Shown piece by piece: positions 11,180 to 23,291 of a DNA stretch of 64,000 nucleotides. The stretch's first letter is position 1, and each line of letters begins with the position of its first letter. Made by a program: the position numbers and the translations under genes. Origin of the DNA: Fremontodendron californicum (lineage: Eukaryota; Streptophyta; Magnoliopsida; Malvales; Malvaceae); the NCBI GenBank assembly GCA_030761205.1, contig JAULJL010000004.1:23781172-23845171 (forward strand), in the 5' to 3' direction. A model generated the notes under the pieces. The model was not told where the DNA came from and made no database searches. It saw nothing but the letters and a program-made list of their open reading frames with translations.

Positions 11180-12765
11180 AAACATGCGAATTTTGGTAAT
11201 TAATTTTGCAACATCGGTATTTCGGTAAATAAATTTTTTTTAGCTATATTCAAGTAAAAAAACCGCGGTTTGGTTTGCAGTAATTCGAAAATGTATTCGG
11301 GGCTCTCATAGTAACCTGAAGATATTACGATGTTTGGCAACGAGGTTCACTCGATAATGCTGATCGTCATTTTATTTTACTCAAAGAGTTAGATAATGCA
11401 AAACACGATGATCACATTACCATCAAAGCATGTGTTTATTCCAAATTAGTACAACTCGGTAATTTGAGGCCAAATTTTAGGATAATTTTGCCCTTGATTT
11501 AAAATTTTCTCAAAGAATTTTACTTATTTCCCTAGAGTGTAAGGAGAACTTTACCCTCACACTAGGCACAATCTTTTTTGTTAAACTTTTTAAAAACTAA
11601 AATATTATACAAAATCAAAAAGAAATTCAAAAATTTAAATTCAAAAATAACTACCATAGTTATTCTCAAAAATATTACCATAGAATCAAAGACTACAATC
11701 AAATATACCAAATATATTTTTTTTTTCTTGAAAGTGTCGATAATTGAATCTTAATCATTAAAATTAAGAGTCCAACACCAAAACTATATACTAACTAAGC
11801 CAAATATTAAAATAATTTATTACCTCTAAATACCTTGACATATTTAATTCCCTACATGGATATAGGAATCTTATTAAAGCCATAATATTTCAAAACCACA
11901 AAGCAAACATATATTCGTAGGCAGAACAATAGGGGATTAATGGAACAACATTTGAGCAAAATGGTTAAATTGAACGTACTTTTATTAATCCCATCACCCT
12001 TACAAATAAAAAATGCAAACAAGTCAGTGCAATGAAGGAACCATTAGTCGATAATTAAAAAAAAAAAAAATTATCTTTTTGCTATTACACACAACCATGC
12101 TTCAAAAAAACAAAAAAAAAACTATTCAACGAGTCACTTCTCATAAAAAAAAATTACTAAGCAGCAAAAGAAAAAAAAAATGAAAGAATTGGAGCTTCAA
12201 CAAGGGATGTGACGGTTTGAAGGAGAGAAGACTTTGATGGGTGGATTGAAGGAGAAGAGGTGGCATGACGAAGCAAGTCAAGAGTTCTTTTACGGTAGGA
12301 ATTAAGGAGAATAGGCTTATTGCTTCCTATTTTACGGGTTAAAATCCCCTCTTTTTATATTTATTATTATTTAATTTAACTTTAATTATTATTTATAAGT
12401 ATGATTTTCATAATTTATAAATCAGTCTTATATATGTGAATTGTTATGATAATACATTGAAAAGTAATAAAAAAAAAATAGATAGAGCAGTCTAACCTTT
12501 ATTTTACTATTGCTATGAAGAGAAAGAAAGAAAATGTCTAAAATAATTGATAAAATTAATTACTATATATTGTTGACCAAAACAGAGAAAATTATCATTT
12601 GTGTTAATGGCAAATAAAATCTCTCATTAAAATGTTTGTGGAAATTGTAAAAAATAATATTTTTTTCATCCAAACACGTTTCCAAAATATTGTAAAAGAA
12701 AATTTATTTATTTAAATTTAAAAAATAAATATATAATTATAAAACGGCCGTAGCCGTAAATATCT
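11180..12765. other. AT-rich intergenic DNA, no gene recognised
   Basis: About 11314-11480 can be read on the + strand as roughly 50 codons without a stop (…DVWQRGSLDNADRHF…) that look protein-like, but I do not recognise the family and the frame is closed upstream. The rest is AT-rich with A-runs near 12058-12180. I see no RNA gene or further coding signal. Confidence 0.5.
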
Positions 12766-13120
12766 GATGCAACATGGCAGAAAAGCAAAGGAAAAGGAAG
12801 ACGAAGACGTTGTCAACGTACCACATGCTCCCTCCTCCGTCCTTCCCTTTCCTTTCCTTCCCTTAACCTTAACCACTGATCCTATTCTTAGCTACTTTAT
12901 TTTTGTTTTGTTTTCCTTTCTTTCGAGGCCATCCACATTCCTTCAACATCTCCTCTTCTCTCTCTCTTTCTCTCTCTATCTCTTTCCCCATACTCTCCCA
13001 TCTTCTAATATTCTGTAATCGCATTGCACCTCCCTTGGTGAAGGGCGCGCACATCAGTGCGTGATCCCTCCCACTCCAACCCAAACATCCTCCGCCATTG
13101 CCATTGCCATTGCCATTGCC
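12766..13120 (+). promoter_or_regulatory. Upstream region and CT-rich leader of the PRK gene
   Basis: Ahead of the start codon lies a pyrimidine-rich stretch (about 12945-12990, TCTCTCTCTTTCTCTCTC type), common in plant 5' leaders. (CCATTG) repeats run straight into the ATG at 13121. A TATA-like ATAAATATATAAT lies near 12724, but I cannot place the transcription start. In frame upstream of 13121 only a GTG is available, so ATG 13121 is the start. Confidence 0.4.
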
Positions 13121-14047
13121 ATGGCCTTTCACCTTCAACTTATTCGACCCCTTCTCCTTCTCCTTTTTTCCATGCTTTTTGTTTCTAATTCTTATGCATT
13201 GTCGGATCCCCAAATCCTTCTCAACTTCAAATCTTCCTTAACCAATGCCACTACTGCATTGCAAAGTTGGGAAAACAATCTCAACCCTCCATGCAATGGC
13301 CGCCTTGCCAATTGGGTTGGCGTTCTTTGCGATAAAGGCACCATTTGGGGTCTACAACTTGAGAATTTGGGACTATCGGGCACCATTGATGTCAATGCCT
13401 TAACCGCCCTGCCCAACTTGAGAACCTTAAGCTTTATGAACAATAATTTTAATGGCCCCATTCCGGAGTTCAACAAACTTAGTGCATTGAAATCCATTTA
13501 TTTATCCAACAATAAATTTTCTGGAGATATTCCTGGGAATGCTTTTGCAGGTATGATTTGGCTCAAGAAGTTGCATCTATCACAAAATCAGTTTACGGGT
13601 CCAATTCCTGCATCATTGGCCACCCTACCCAAGCTTTTGGAGCTTAAACTTGACGGCAACCGGTTTTCGGGTCAAATACCAGACTTTAAACAGAAGGAGT
13701 TGCAAATGGTGGATCTCTCAAATAATGAATTGAAGGGTTCTATACCAGCAAGCCTTAGTAAGATGAATGCCAACATGTTTTCAGGTAAGTGATCATTATT
13801 TTTAATTAATTTATAGGTTTATATCTAATTATTTATATATTTTAATAGTACGGACAATCTATCTAATTAAGATTATGGGAAATATTGATTACAAATTGAT
13901 TGAAATTAATGAAACAATTTTTGACTTTATTATTATTATGCAAAAGAAAAGTAAGGCGATGAATAAAATAACAAATTAGATCCCTCTTGTATTTCTTTTT
14001 ACCCAAAAATAATGAAGCATTTGATTGAGACCATATAATTAGGCAGT

Positions 14048-14090
<43 letters not shown>

Positions 14091-16197
14091 GGATCCATTT
14101 ATATTAGTGTAAAATTAATTAGTTTTACATGTTTTTATAATTTTGTATACAATTAATATTTTTACAAACCGGTCGTTGGATTTAGCAATATAACTTTACT
14201 CGTCGTGCACATAAAGTTTTGAATCAATCTGAACCCAAGATTTAGCTCAGTTGGTTCATGTAATCATCCTTAAGAAGTGGTATTTAATAGGTCTGGGTTT
14301 CGAATCCCAACATCTCCAACCTTTTCTCTTATTCCCAAGTTACGACCTCCTTTGTACCAAAAAAGAAGTTTTGAATTGATCTGATATCTCTATCATATAA
14401 ATCGAGAATACTGTCTTTTTCAATATATATTTAACGGTTGACATTTTTTTAAATCGAACAAATAGTTAAACATTTTTAATTTACTCAAAGCTCGACGTGC
14501 ATGATTTACGTGAATAGAACATGAAATACGACGATCAGATTAAAAAAATATAAATCATATAGAAAATTATGAAAGCGTGTATATATAAATAATTTTTTTT
14601 TGTTTCATTTACCTTTAGCCTTTAATTATTAGCTTTCAATATAAGAGCATGTGCTTATATATACAAATACAATTACAAACAAAGGTACCTACCTACCTGC
14701 GTACAAATATGTTTTGATCTCAAATATCAGTTATATATAGTTGAGAATCCACCATTTTCTGTGGTTAATCGTATGCAGGCAATAAAGGTGTTTGTGGAGT
14801 ACCATTGAAGACATGTGACTCCCCTGTTGCTCTAAACTCTAATTCCAACGTTAGCCCAAGTCCCAGCTCCAAGAAGCCTTCAGTATGGGTTATTGTGATC
14901 CTTGTCATAGTTGGGGTGTTCATACTACTTGCCATACTTGCAGTCATCATAATCGATCGACGCAGAAAGCAGCAACCATCTCCATCAGTAGAGGCTCCAC
15001 CATCAAACCTCGGAACAAAAGAAGGTTCCAAGGAAGAAGAACATGGCTCCCCAGGCAACTCAAGGAATGGAAAGAAGGCTGCAGATACGAGTAGTACTGT
15101 AAAACTTACCTTCGTGAGGGATGATAGAGAGAGGTTTGATTTGCCAGACTTGCTAAAAGCCTCAGCTGAGATATTGGGAAGTGGATGCTTTGGGTCATCT
15201 TTTAAGGCTGCTCTATCAGTTGGGCCTGTGGTGGTGGTGAAGAGGTATAAACAGATGAATAACGCTGGGAAAGAAGAGTTCCTAGAGCATATGAGGAGGA
15301 TAGGGAGACTGTCACATAATAACTTGCTTCCTCTCGTCGCCTATTATTATAGGAAGGAGGAGAAGCTCCTTGTATGCGATTTTGTTAAAAACGGAAGCTT
15401 GGCTGTTCATCTTCATGGTTTGTTATTTTCCCTATATATATTATTGTGATTTAACGATTCTATTCTAGTACCAGTTAATAAAACATAGAATGTAGTAGTT
15501 GATTTGACTAATTGTTTCCTCTTTTAATTAAATTTCAGGTCACAAATCTTTGGGGCAACCGGGGCTTGATTGGCCAACTCGATTGAAGATTGTGAAAGGA
15601 GTAGCCAAGGGCCTCGCATACCTGCACAAGGAGTTACCTAGTTTGATCGTACCACATGGTCACCTCAAATCCTCAAATGTTGTCCTCAATGAATCCTTTG
15701 AACCCCTCCTCACTGATTACGGTCTGATCCCTGTAATCAACCAAGAGAGTGCTCAAAAGCTGATGGTGGCTTACAAGTCACCCGAATATGTGCAACATGG
15801 TAAAATTACAAAGAAGACCGATGTATGGGGTCTTGGGATATTGATTTTAGAGATTTTAACCGGAAAGTTCCCTGCAAACTTCTTGCAAAAGGGCAAAGAA
15901 AGTGATGAAGAGGATTTGGCAATTTGGGTGAAGTCGGTAGTTGGTGATCAAGAAATAATATTGTCGACAGATATGGAGGTGTTTGACAAGGAGATGGGAA
16001 CAATAAGGAACAGTGATGGAGAATTGATGCTCCAGCTATTGAAGATTGGATTGAGTTGTTGTGAAGAAGATGTGGAGAAGAGATTAGATTTCAAAGATGC
16101 TATTGAGAGAATTGAAGAATTAAAGCACAAGGACGGTCATGTTACTGATCACGAGGATTTCTACTCTTCTGTTGCCAGTGAGGATGGCAAGAAATAA
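13121..16197 (+). CDS. LRR-III receptor-like kinase, pollen receptor-like kinase (PRK) type
   Basis: Three exons, 13121-13784, 14779-15417 and 15539-16197 (stop TAA), join in frame across GT-AG introns (GTAAGT/GCAG; GTTTGT/TCAG) to give 653 aa. Residues 1-26 are a signal peptide. An LRR N-terminal cap follows (PCNGRLANWVGVLC), then about five LRRs (e.g. NLRTLSFMNNNFNGPIP), a Ser/Pro-rich linker and a transmembrane helix at ~257-280 followed by DRRRK. A cytoplasmic kinase domain runs from ~341. The kinase keeps Lys376, but the glycine loop is GSGCFGSSF, the HRD site is HGHLKSSN (474-481) and DFG is DYG (494-496). Such atypical sites are usual in LRR-III receptors, whose PRK branch acts at the pollen-tube plasma membrane in growth and guidance. 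The function here is inferred from the family. No break is seen and the length is normal. Pollen expression is unproven. Confidence 0.92.
14050..14097. repeat. (AT)n microsatellite in PRK intron 1
   Basis: This is a 48-base uninterrupted AT dinucleotide run within intron 1 and a likely length polymorphism. Confidence 0.95.
14214..14384 (+). mobile_element. tRNA-derived SINE in PRK intron 1 with 19-bp target duplications
   Basis: The body at 14233-14365 (133 bp) contains a box A-like TTTAGCTCAGTTGG (14251-14264) and a box B-like GGGTTTCGAATCCC (~14295-14308), the internal Pol III promoter of a tRNA-derived SINE. It ends in ACCAAAAAAG. Flanking direct repeats at 14214-14232 and 14366-14384 (AAGTTTTGAA..-ATCTGA) match at 17 of 19 positions, as expected for LINE-mediated insertion. 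I do not know the SINE family. Confidence 0.8.
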
Positions 16198-16650
16198 TGA
16201 TCATGTCATGTCCCATGAATTAAATTACTCTTTTAGTTGAAGGGTTGAGCAATCTTCTCTCTTTATGAATGGTTTTTGTTTTGTGGGGATTTTGAAAGGG
16301 CACAACTGAAGTTCAATGCATTTAATTTTGTTTTTTGATCACCAGATTTCCTTAGGACTAATTACATATAGCTTCCACCTGCAGTTTCTTACATATTTTA
16401 TTTTCTCTATATTGTGCCCATACCATATCTTTCACTTCTTAATTTACATTCCTTAAATTAATGTTACCAACATTAATTATCAAGATACTATAATAATATA
16501 ATTTTGTTATTTTAATAAAAGATTTCTTAGTTTCACATAAATAGGGTTTTTATAATACTTAAAACTTAAAAGGATGTGAAACTCTATTGTTAAATTACTT
16601 ATTAAATAAAAAAAAAATTTACTTATATTTAAATATATTAATGTCGCATT

Positions 16651-16688
<38 letters not shown>

Positions 16689-16840
16689 TGTGCAATGCAC
16701 AGTACCATGTACTACTCTCTCCGTCCCTATTTGTTTTTTATTTATTTATTGATTTTCACCAAATTTTTTTAAAAAAAAAATATGTTGATTTTAGTATATT
16801 TAATATTAAAAGTTTCAATTTTTTTTTATTTATAAAATTG
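16198..16840 (+). other. 3' flank of the PRK gene
   Basis: This holds the 3' UTR and intergenic DNA. A tandem TAATGA follows the coding end. An (AT)n run lies at about 16654-16686. No canonical AATAAA is obvious in the first 150 bases and no other gene is seen. Confidence 0.6.
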
Positions 16841-16856
16841 ATGTTTCATAGTTTTT
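16841..16856. repeat. Left target-site duplication of the LINE
   Basis: ATGTTTCATAGTTTTT here is repeated exactly at 20227-20242. The exact junction is ambiguous because the LINE's poly(T) (its 3' poly(A) on the other strand) merges with the T run. Confidence 0.85.
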
Positions 16857-19800
16857 TTTTGGATAAGCAAAGTTTTTATTAATCCAAAAACAGCATACAC
16901 TGCTACATCAAAACAACCAGCATAGCTGGCAAACAAATGTACTATTTTACAATGTCTTCTTTACATAGCTAAGAACCAATTATGCTATCAGTGAGCTTTT
17001 TAACCCCCATGCTACATGCAAATCTCTATTAACAGTATCATCCTTTATGGTTTTCATCCCCCCTAGTCTATAGCTAACCTCCTCCTTGATTTTCTCAAGC
17101 ATTTGCATACATTGCTGAGATTGTTTACCAAACCTGCGGTTATTCCTCTCCCTCCATACATGATATATGAGAGCATTCCAAGCAATTCGAAGCACTGTAG
17201 CAATAAGAGATTTACCTTTTAGCTTCGTCTTTGCCCATTGAAATTCAAAGTCCCAGCTTCTGATGACTCTATGAAGCTTACATAGTTGCAGAATCTCCCT
17301 CCATACTGCCTTAGAATACTCACACTCAAAGAATAAATGGTCTCGAGTCTCCATTTGTTGACTGCACATATCACAAGTTCCATTAAGTTCCATTCCCCAT
17401 TCCATCAATCGATCTTTAGTAGGGAGCTTGTTCTGAATTGCCATCCATGATATTTGGGAATGCCTTGGAATATGGTAGGCATACCATACCAATCTATTCC
17501 AATCCACCTTTGGCTGCCTTGGCCTGATTTGCTGCCACACTTTAGCCACTGAAAACCTGTCCCCAGGAAATTTCCAAGCTAATCTTCCATTATTCTGATA
17601 GGTAAATTGAGCTGCTAATGGTCTCAATTGTAGGATTTTCCTCCAAATCCAGCTACTTCCCTGGGTGATTGGCAACTGCCAGAATGAAGTGCCTTTTAGA
17701 ACATAGTTGTGGATCCAAGCAATCCACCATGAACCTGCCTTAAAAAGCAATGTCCATATTATCTGCATTATGCTTGCCCTGTTCCAAGAACCTAGATCCT
17801 TCAGGCCAAGTCCCCCCTCTGATCTTGGACAACAAATTTTCTGCCAGCTCACCCTTGCTCCTCTGGCTTCTGCATCTTTCCCTAACCAATAGAATCGAGA
17901 ACATAGTTGATTAATTCTGGAGAGCACTGCCTTAGGTAGAATAAAGATTCTGCACCAATAGTTTTGTATATTGAACAAAACTGATTGAATAAGCTGAAAT
18001 CTTCCAGCATAGGACAGAATCTTTGATGTCCAGTGAGTGATCCTAGCAGTAATCTTTGAGATAAGTGGGACACAGTCTTTTTCTGTCAGCTTCTTTGTTA
18101 CTAAAGGTACCCCCAAATACCTCACTGGCAGCTCTCCTAGCTTGAAGCCTGTCACCCCCTGGATTTCCTGAAGCTGAGCTCTACTGATCCCAGAAGAATA
18201 AAGTTCACTTTTGGCACAGTTGAGCTGCAAACCAGAAAGTTTATAAAAACTTTCCAGGATATCCTGCACTCCTTGGATGGATTTCAGGTGCCCTTTAGTG
18301 AAAATTATCAAGTCATCAGCAAAACATAGGTGAGTGAGCCCAATCCTTTTGCACTTAGGATGGAAATCAAAGACTTTATGCTGTGCAGCAGCATCCAAAA
18401 GCTTAGAAAGTGCATTCATAGCAAGCACAAACAGATAGGGGGAGATAGGATCTCCTTGCCTTATACCCCTTTCTCCCTTAAAGTAGCCCACCAAGCCTCC
18501 ATTAATTGATAGAGAGAACCTAGGACCAGTGATGCAACTCTTGATCCATGTTATAAATTCTGTTGGAAAATTCAAAGCTGCAAGAACCAGCAAGAGGAAG
18601 TCCCAGTCAAGTGTATCAAAAGCCTTTTGAAGGTCAACCTTTATAGCACTTCTAGGTGACAGAGTTTTCCTGGCATAGCCTCTTACTAACTCATGTGCCA
18701 TTAGGACATTATCTGAGATATTCCTTCCTTCCACAAAGGCACTTTGACTTTTGCTGATGATAGTTGGCAGGAATTTTTTGAGTCTTCTTGCCATCACAGA
18801 TGTAATACTTTTGTAGACTACTGAACAACAGGAAATAGGTCTGTAGTCTTTAATACAAGTAGGATTTTGGTTTTTTGGCACTAGAGCTACAATTGTGGAA
18901 TTAAAGCCTGCCAGCAAATCTCCTGTCTGGAAGAAATGAAGAATGGCATCAATGTACTCTTCCCCTACTACTGTCCAAGCTTCCTTAAAGAAGTGAGATG
19001 TGAAACCATCTGGCCCTGGAGCCTTGTCCCCCTTGATGGCAAAAATGGACTCCTTGACTTCCTCCCTGGATATTGGCTTTGAGAGTTCAAACTTCTCTGC
19101 ATCCGAGAAGGAGAACTGCAAAAGTTCTCGTAGAAACTCCCTTGTACATCCCTCAACATTATAGTCCTTAGTGCCAATAATTTTCTGGAAATGAGAGACT
19201 GCTGCCTGAGATATCTGTGAGAAGGTTTCAAGCCTATTTCCACTATCATCATACAGGACTCTCATTGTGCCCCTATTCTGCCTAGCTGCAACCATCTTGT
19301 GAAAGAATCCAGTATTCTGATCTCCTTCTTGAAGCCATTGAACCCTTGACTTCTGCCTGAAGTGACTCTCTTCAGCTTTCCTCAGTTCATTATACTCTTG
19401 AGCTAACATCCTTTCCTTTTCTATCAATTCATCAGAAGGATGGCTGAGTATATCTACTTGGACATCCTCTAACTCCTTCCTCTTAGTTGTAACCTTCTCA
19501 GATATGCTACCATAATAAGCATGATTAAAGTTCTTCAATACTGACTTTAATCTCTTCATTTTGGTATGCAACCTGACCATGGGATTACCACCAGTAGGTA
19601 CCCTCCAAGAGTTCTCAACAATGTGCATAAACTCTGGATGTCTGGTCCAATAGTTAAAAAACTTGAAAGGTTTAGGTGGAGAGGCACTCACCATATCAAG
19701 CTTTATGTATGCTGGGCTGTGATCAGAAATTTCTGGAGCAAGAAATTCTACATGAGACTCTGGAAATGCTGTGAGCCATTCTGCATTAATAAGCACTCTA

Positions 19801-20226
19801 TCTAACTTCCTTGCCAGGAAACCTGCAATTTGCTTGTTAGACCATGTGAATCTAGGCCCTATGAATGTATGATCAAAACAAGATAGAACTTGTAAGCAAT
19901 CAGTAAAATCCCTTATATCAGTGCTAGGTGCTTGAGATCCATCATAACTTGAGCTTTCAGAGGGGTCAATGATAGTGTTGAAGTCTCCAGCTAGCATCCA
20001 TGGAAGGTTAGACAGTGTGCTATTTAGATGAACTAAATGGCTCCATAACCTTCTCCTTGCAATGCCCTCATTAGAAGCATAAATGGCAGAGAATAAGAAC
20101 TTCTTACCTGTGAAAGATATGCTACATGTAAGGCTTTGGTCCATTGAAGCAACCAGACTCAGCTGCACATGGCTTTGGTAAAGAAACCAGATTCTTCCAT
20201 TATTGGCCTCAGAATAGTTATGGAAT
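16857..20226 (-). mobile_element. L1-type LINE, 5'-truncated
   Basis: A ~3.37-kb insertion is flanked by 16-bp direct repeats (16841-16856 and 20227-20242). The 3' end is on the left, with a short tail seen as a T run on the + strand and a 3' UTR of ~120 bases containing AATAAAAACTTTGC. The 5' end stops inside the endonuclease domain, so ORF1 and the start of ORF2 are missing, which is the usual outcome of incomplete target-primed reverse transcription. Confidence 0.92.
16980..20226 (-). CDS. LINE ORF2: endonuclease (partial), reverse transcriptase, zinc-binding C-terminus
   Basis: One open frame of about 1,080 codons runs from the 5' truncation point (~20226) to a stop at 16980. It has no natural start; the first in-frame GTG is near 20168. 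In order it has the C-terminal two thirds of an AP-type endonuclease (WMLAGDFNTI, later SDHSPAYI), a reverse transcriptase with KAPGPDGF, VDLQKAFDTLDW, GIRQGDPISPYLF and the catalytic FADD in LCFADDLIIF, and a C-terminal zf-RVT region (CDMCSQQMETRDHLFFEC). In intact elements this protein nicks DNA and copies the LINE RNA at the nick. The absence of any stop suggests recent insertion, but with the endonuclease N-terminus and ORF1 gone it should not move by itself. Confidence 0.9.
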
Positions 20227-20242
20227 ATGTTTCATAGTTTTT
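20227..20242. repeat. Right target-site duplication of the LINE
   Basis: Exact copy of 16841-16856. Confidence 0.85.
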
Positions 20243-22266
20243 AATGTTAAAAAGTAAAAAAAAAATGAAAAATAATTTGAAAATATAAAAAAAGTAAGAG
20301 TAATTTTAAGTGTTAAAAAAAAGATGACATGATTTTTGGACATTCTAAAAGGAAAGATGGACAAACAAAATCGGACAGATGGAAGTGTAAAACTTTTGAT
20401 TGATGAATTGAAAGCAATATATTTTTGTTAATTTTTCTAATTTCTTTTATAATTAATTTTAATTAAAATTTTTAACTAATGATATGGTTTATCTTTTGGA
20501 TGTAAATTAAAGAGTTATAATTATATAGAGTGACTGTTTTAAGAAATACTTTACTACTAACCTAATAGTAATTCATATAAAATTATTTCATCTTAACTTT
20601 ATTCAAATCCTCCAACAAAAAAATATTAAAATTTTATTCCTAACTATTAATTAAATGTTAACTCAATTGAAATAAAAATTATATATATAAAATTGAAAAT
20701 ATGAAAAATACTTAATGTCCTTTATATGTATGCAACTATGCATGCAAATAAGCAATATAAATGTAAATATAATCAATAATGAATTAAGATTAACTTTTTA
20801 ATAAAAGTAACTTTATTCAGAACATTTGGTAATTTGTTATGTAAATTATATGTTGAATGCAAACATTATATAGTAATTAATTAAGATTTAATAAACATAT
20901 ATATTTGAGAGGGTATAAGAAGATAAATTTAAAATATCTATATGTATATATATGTATTAAAATATTAGTATATAAGTATTTTAAATTTATTACTAAATAA
21001 AAGAATAATAAATTTATAAGATTCAAAATAATCATGTATATTTGAAATTTACATTTCTTTTTCAAACTTAAATTCCCAACATCTAAGCAGATGAAGGTGA
21101 GATGGAACAGACTACTGTGGTTTTCACACTACCAAACACGTGGAGTTATTTCCGGGAAGGCTATCCTTAATACATTGTCAATTAAGGATAGACTGATATT
21201 TGGGGAGATTGGAGTCAGAGATTTAATAAATATATATTCATAAATACATGTGTTAGCAAGGGATTTAAATAACGATAACAATGTAATGTTATGATTGCTA
21301 TTTTACAGTTTTAATTTTTTTTTGTTGTCGGTATTAATTGTAATTGAATTGTGAATGATTAACGGTATGTAGCGATTAAACTCATAACCGTAAATTACAT
21401 ATATTTAATTTACAACTTATGAATTTTTTATTTTTTTGTAAGTGAAAAATTATAGAGTATCATAAATTATTTTAAAAATAATTAAAATAAAATTTAGGAT
21501 TATAATTACTATATTTTAAGTAAGTTGTTCCAAATATAAAAAAAAAAAAAATCACGATCCCGATTACCGTAATGATTGCGATAGCATTTGTTACATCTGT
21601 ATTCGCGATAAACGCTACACGATCAAACGTCTTTTTCTGTGATATATGCGATACAATCGAAAACACATGTACGACTTTAATTTAAATATATAGTGCTAGC
21701 TTTAATTTCATTATTTTAGAGATGGATATGTACGTAAGGAGTGTAATCCTTCAACAGATCGCTCTCCGTAGAAAACGATGGATTATTCTAGATGTGTTGA
21801 AGTTGCAGCAGTTGAGAATGACTTGATCTCATCCTCAGCTGAGGGGCAAGCACCGATTGCTCGTTTTTAAATTTCGTTCAACGAAAACCTTGGGGTCTTC
21901 TCTGAATCCGCATGCGCACAACGTGGTCTACTCCACCCTTACAGGCGGTCTACTGCAGGGGCTGTCGGAGAAAATTTATATATTTGTAAAAATTTTATTG
22001 AAAAATTTACTTATAACAATTAAATAATATGTCTTTAAATAAAATTTTAGAGAACTTACTTGTAGAAGATAAAATTGAAAAATAAAAAATTTAACGTTGT
22101 TACCAAGGATTAAATCTTTTGTTCTTAAGGCGAAATTCTCGTCACTTGGTGCACACGAATTCGATGCAATTGCCTCTCAAGATTTCAACAAAACCATCTT
22201 GAAAAATTGTACAGCTTTTCAAAATTCACGAACTTAAAGAATTTGAGTCGGAATTGTAAGAATTGG

Positions 22267-22662
22267 TTTTATAAAATATGATTAATGGACACTTTTGAGG
22301 CCAGATTGTTTAAAATAAAATTAAGAACATATGATATAGAGAAATCATATTAACAACTAAAAAAAAGCTATAATCTGTAAAAACTTATTGTACATATGAT
22401 GTTTAGAACGATTTTCTTTTGACGTTTAAATTTTTTAATCTTTGTATTCAAAGTCTGTTATTAGTTTTATAAAATATGATTAATGGATACTTTTGTGGCC
22501 ATATTGTTTAAAATAAAATTAAGAACATATGATATAGAGAAATCATATTAACAACTAAAAAAAAGCTATAATCTGTAAGAACTTATTGTACATATGATGT
22601 TTAGAACGATTTTCTTTTGACGTTTAAATTTTTTAATCTTTGTATTCAAAGTCTGTTGTAAA
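22267..22662. repeat. 198-bp tandem duplication
   Basis: 22267-22464 is repeated at 22465-22662 with only a handful of substitutions (for example TGGACAC/TGGATAC and TTGAGGCCAGA/TTGTGGCCATA). The very high similarity indicates a recent event. Confidence 0.92.
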
Positions 22663-23235
22663 TAGATGGTATATTTAAAATTTTCTAATGTATTCGATTA
22701 AATAACACTTTTAATATCTATTAATTACTAAGTAGTGATATTCAAATAAAATGGTCACGTTGATTAATAGGATGACCAAGAAATAAAATTAAAATCACCT
22801 TTATTTGAATAACGATTGAGTATTAAAAGTAGGCTCTTTAGTAAAAAATTTATTTAATGAAAATACATTTCAATATTGAAATACAAAGTGAATAAATAAA
22901 GAATGCAATTCAAAATTAGGAAAAGAAAGTTTTTCGTAATTCAAAATATCTTGATATTTAACACCAAGTAGGATATTATCATAATAAATATTAAGATTTA
23001 TGATTTAATTACAAATATATATATAAGCTAATTTGAAAACCATGCAAAAAGTACCTATAATAATACATATTTTTAGTTTCAAATGTCGGTTTTTGTGCAA
23101 CTGAAAGGTAGTGATTTGTAGCTATAGTGTAATTTTAATAAAAAATGACCAAATGTTGTGCTGAAACGTGGTATGATATGATAAAGTTAAAAACAATAGA
23201 GAAAGAGGAAGACTAAATAGACTTATTTGAGAGCC

Positions 23236-23291
23236 AAAAAAAAAAGTTGAGCGCGCACAGTGCGCTCATCTAGTTCAACTTTTTTTTTTTT
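23236..23291. repeat. Long hairpin with GC-rich inner stem
   Basis: An A10-GTTGA arm pairs with TTCAAC-T10, and inside it GAGCGC pairs with GCGCTC. The whole is a two-level stem-loop in otherwise AT-rich DNA. I see no link to a gene. Confidence 0.7.

Noticed and set aside
13061..13120. Longer N-terminus for the PRK beginning at 13061
   Set aside because: The codon at 13061 is GTG and the added residues are only a short-repeat translation; ATG 13121 gives a normal signal peptide.
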